Shown: positions 61,782-64,000 of the stretch, piece by piece | Position numbering within the stretch: the stretch's first letter is position 1 | How the letters are laid out: each line of letters begins with the position of its first letter | Source: Bradyrhizobium sp. ISRA430 | GTDB taxonomy: Bacteria; Pseudomonadota; Alphaproteobacteria; Rhizobiales; Xanthobacteraceae | NCBI RefSeq assembly: GCF_029909975.1 | Contig: NZ_CP094516.1 | Span: 1,240,001 to 1,304,000, forward strand | Direction: 5' to 3' | DNA length: 64,000 nucleotides | The notes under the pieces: model-generated | Database searches by the model: none | Seen by the model: only the letters and a program-made list of their open reading frames with translations | Told to the model about the DNA's origin: nothing | Position numbers and translations under genes: made by a program

Positions 61782-62924
61782 CTATTCGGCCGCTTCCGGC
61801 TTGCGCTCCTCGCGCAGCCGGAAACGCTTCACGAGTGCGGATACGGTGTCGCGGAAGCCGCCATACTCCAATTCAGAATAGGGCAGCATCGCAGCACCGG
61901 ACCAGCCCTGGCTGCGCATCTCGATTGCCTTGCTTTGCGCGCGCCGGCGCACCTCGTCCCACGCCGGATTGTCGAAGAAATCTGTGTAGGACTCGGAAAA
62001 GCGGCCTTCCTTGTCGATCGAAAAACCGGCGCAGGAAGCGATCGGCAGGCAATACATGCCGGTCACCGGTGTATTGAGCGGGACGGGCATCAGCGGCATC
62101 ACGTGCGAGCCGCGCGCATCGCCGCCGACGAAGTGTGCCTTGGCGAAGGGAGAGACGATTTCCTCGGGCGCGGGGAAGATTCCCTGATTCCTGATGATCG
62201 CGACCGGATCATCCTTGCCGGTGTACTTGCCTGCGATCGCGTGAAGACGCTGCGCGGACACGGCGGCGGCGGCCTCGCCATGTGTCCGAGAAACGATGCG
62301 ATCAATGCCAAAGCGCTCGTTGTCGCGGAGCAGCGCGGCAATGTGGTAGTTATCCGCGGGCGCGTCGAGTTCGATCACGCTGTCACCGGCCGTGTTGTCC
62401 ATATCGATGATATGGAAACGGAATCCCTTGATCATCGGGGGCAGCATCAGCCCCGCGCAATACATGGGATCGGCGAAGGCGAGGTAGAGCGGCAGGTTGT
62501 AGGCGCCGGGGCCGCACTTGTCGGCGGCGAACACCATGAAGGACTCCGCCGGTCTCGGACCTGAGAGGTGGTCGAAGCTGAGTTCGGCGACGCCCGGGCC
62601 GGCACCGCGAATGTTCCCGGAAGGTGCGTCTGCGAGAAGATCCTGGCCGGCGCCGTAGAGGCCGGAGGTCTTCGCCACTGAAGTGGCGGCGAGAAACGCC
62701 TTCCAGGCGAATTGATGGATCTCGGAGCTCCCCTCGCCCCGCGTGTGCGTCATGATGATCGCGATGTCGTCGCCGGTGTGGCAGACAAAACCGTCGATCA
62801 AAAGACCATTGCAGATCGCCTTCGCGACCTCGCCTTCGACAGCCGCCATCATGCGTGAAGACGGTTTTGTATGCCCGCCAATGGAGCCAACGTCAGCCTT
62901 AATGACAGAAATGGTGAGTCTCAT
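61782..62924 (-). CDS. fbp: bifunctional fructose-1,6-bisphosphate aldolase/phosphatase (class V, archaeal type)
   Basis: The 380-residue protein matches the archaeal FBPA/P family that joins triose phosphates and dephosphorylates the product, making gluconeogenesis one-way. Visible residues: ISVIKADVGSIGGH (D11, H18), CHTGDDIAIIMTHTRGE (D52, D53), GAGQDLLAD, NIRGAGPGVAEL, and AGKYTGKDDP with the Schiff-base lysine K237 and metal aspartates D238-D239. The aldolase lysine is therefore retained. Start ATG 62924 follows GGGGAG. It is first in a unit with the PPi-type PFK and has an EcfG promoter. Confidence 0.9.
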   Translation of the reverse strand: MRLTISVIKADVGSIGGHTKPSSRMMAAVEGEVAKAICNGLLIDGFVCHTGDDIAIIMTHTRGEGSSEIHQFAWKAFLAATSVAKTSGLYGAGQDLLADAPSGNIRGAGPGVAELSFDHLSGPRPAESFMVFAADKCGPGAYNLPLYLAFADPMYCAGLMLPPMIKGFRFHIIDMDNTAGDSVIELDAPADNYHIAALLRDNERFGIDRIVSRTHGEAAAAVSAQRLHAIAGKYTGKDDPVAIIRNQGIFPAPEEIVSPFAKAHFVGGDARGSHVMPLMPVPLNTPVTGMYCLPIASCAGFSIDKEGRFSESYTDFFDNPAWDEVRRRAQSKAIEMRSQGWSGAAMLPYSELEYGGFRDTVSALVKRFRLREERKPEAAE

Positions 62925-63295
62925 GAGCGTTTCTCCCCGCACAAGCTCAGCGCCTCGGCCTCGGCGCTCGCTGCGCCGGGGCGACGGCGCTGCTCATTCG
63001 CGGAAACGAACGTCTCAAGTGGCGATTAGGTTCCAGCCGGCGGCTTAATTGCCGCACTGAGTGGACGCGCGGCAGGACCGGCGTGAGGCAATCATCCCCT
63101 GCTCGGCAATTGGACGCCGGACGATATCCGCCGCGTCAACGGCGTCCCCGACCTCCGCCGCGACAGTTGGTCTCCTCACAATCGCGCGCGAGTTTACCTG
63201 AAATTTACCCCCGCTCGCGAGCGCCGGTATCATTTGCTTAGAATTTGCCTGCTACCGTGGAAATACGGAAGGCAATTCCAACATCATTGGTCCTC
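62925..63295. other. divergent control region upstream of fbp and the PilZ gene
   Basis: No gene is convincing here. A 62-codon minus-strand frame at 63045-63233 lacks a signal or ribosome binding site. The region holds the EcfG promoter of fbp. Confidence 0.4.
63009..63034 (-). promoter_or_regulatory. EcfG-type promoter of the fbp-pfp unit
   Basis: On the minus strand GGAAC (63034-63030) and CGTT (63012-63009) are separated by 17 nt, exact consensus. The predicted leader is about 78 nt to the ATG at 62924. Confidence 0.65.
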
Positions 63296-63922
63296 ATGTC
63301 TGTCGCAGAGTTCCTCAGGCAGCGCGCAGTGGAAGTCACCGTGGGCGGCAGCTACTCGCTGCACCGCTGGTATGACTGCGAAGGCAAGCTGCGAACGTTC
63401 GCCTGCCGCACCAAGCGCGTGTCGCCGTTCCGGATGATCGTGGACGTGCCGGTCGTCGGCAAGGTCGGCGAGCGCGTGACGTCCTACTTCGAGGACTTCG
63501 GCGAATTCGAATGCACGATCAGCGGGACGCTGAAATCGGGCTTCCTAATGGAGCTCGAGATGACGCGGGCGCGCCGCGCCTGGATGTCCGAAAAGCTGAC
63601 CTGGCTCGAGAAGAAGCAGAGGGACGCCAGCATCGCCGAACACCGGCGCGACGCGCGGTTCGTTCCGCAGGTCGCACACACGTTCTTGACGATCGCCGAC
63701 GGCAGCACCCACCCCTGCTTCATCATCGACGTCTCCACCGCCGGTGTTGCGGTGTCGTCCGAATACGATCCGCCGGTCGGAACGCCGCTTGCGGTCGGTG
63801 CCTGCGTCGGACGCGTCATCCGAAAATTCCACGACGGCTTTGCGGTGAAATTCGCCGAGAAGCAACAACGGGACGACCTCGTCCGCCTGATCGTCCGCTC
63901 GGCTGCGTTGCAGTCGGCCTGA
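63296..63922 (+). CDS. PilZ-domain protein with a degenerate second PilZ-like module
   Basis: The 208-residue protein has an N-terminal beta-rich module (YSLHRWYDCEGKLRTFACRT to GEFECTISGTLKSGF), a charged helix, then a C-terminal PilZ domain with the c-di-GMP motifs EHRRDARF (RxxxR) and DVSTAGVAV. The tandem layout with a non-canonical first module is common in Rhizobiales. ATG 63296 is used; GTG 63257 is an in-frame alternative. Confidence 0.82.
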   Translation: MSVAEFLRQRAVEVTVGGSYSLHRWYDCEGKLRTFACRTKRVSPFRMIVDVPVVGKVGERVTSYFEDFGEFECTISGTLKSGFLMELEMTRARRAWMSEKLTWLEKKQRDASIAEHRRDARFVPQVAHTFLTIADGSTHPCFIIDVSTAGVAVSSEYDPPVGTPLAVGACVGRVIRKFHDGFAVKFAEKQQRDDLVRLIVRSAALQSA

Positions 63923-63925
63923 GGC

Positions 63926-63953
63926 GGCCGGCGGACAAAAGTCGCCGCCGGCC
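63926..63953. terminator. possible terminator hairpin after the PilZ gene
   Basis: GGCCGGCGG (63926-63934) pairs with CCGCCGGCC (63945-63953), followed by TGTTTG. The stem is strong and the T tract poor. Confidence 0.45.
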
Positions 63954-64000
63954 TGTTTGGGGGAGCCGGCGGCGCCGCATTATCACGGCGCAGGGCAGCG

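Noticed and set aside
1..64000. CRISPR array, prophage, rRNA operon or symbiosis genes
   Set aside because: No regularly spaced repeats, phage structural genes, rRNA sequence or nod/nif genes were seen anywhere in the window.

Overview
The window looks like chromosome of a Bradyrhizobium-type alphaproteobacterium (Nitrobacteraceae). The evidence is high GC, an aapJQMP general amino-acid transporter, OpgC, an NDUFS4-like complex I subunit, several DUF3551 and other small rhizobial secreted proteins, an MXKDX-repeat protein, GGAAC-N16/17-CGTT promoters of the EcfG general-stress type, and the CG-rich palindromic intergenic repeats usual in this group. No plasmid, phage or symbiosis-island signature is seen.

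Layout. 1-10 kb: the start of a NodT-type efflux outer-membrane lipoprotein, cyclopropane fatty acid synthase, cysteine synthase, the aapJQMP operon and metC. 10-23 kb: a Na/Pi cotransporter, then a minus-strand envelope unit read as alpha-2-macroglobulin, pbpC, ArnT-like transferase, PAP2 phosphatase, polyprenyl-phosphate glycosyltransferase and LAB_N protein. 23.3-33.7 kb: a tRNA-Arg followed by an accessory stretch rich in very small secreted or membrane proteins. A 14-bp copy of the tRNA 3' end about 4.5 kb downstream suggests an old integration. The stretch also holds an orphan PLP enzyme and a candidate sRNA. 34-44 kb: a TRAP transporter and a leucine catabolic operon (liuA, liuB, liuD, liuE) with a divergent AraC-type regulator. 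44-54 kb: regulators, OpgC, tRNA-Pro, DUF192, a two-domain cold-shock protein, sirtuin, a second candidate sRNA, a GrlR-like protein and a tandem duplication of a composite palindromic repeat. 54-57 kb: HU-like protein and an unusual argC flanked by two MITE-like elements, a transposase scrap and a truncated gene. 57-64 kb: glyoxalase, a 26-residue membrane peptide, GST, PilZ proteins, tRNA-Glu and a two-gene unit encoding a PPi-type phosphofructokinase and an archaeal-type fructose-1,6-bisphosphate aldolase/phosphatase.

How parts connect. Five intergenic EcfG-type promoters precede the Na/Pi cotransporter, the orphan PLP enzyme, both candidate sRNAs and the FBP aldolase/phosphatase-PFK pair, so general stress control is a common thread. 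The two candidate sRNAs share one architecture: EcfG promoter, a 5' hairpin, a CCCCGT-type terminator hairpin and a U tract, about 80 nt in all. All coordinates and motifs were read by eye. Family names come from recognised motifs, not from database searches.
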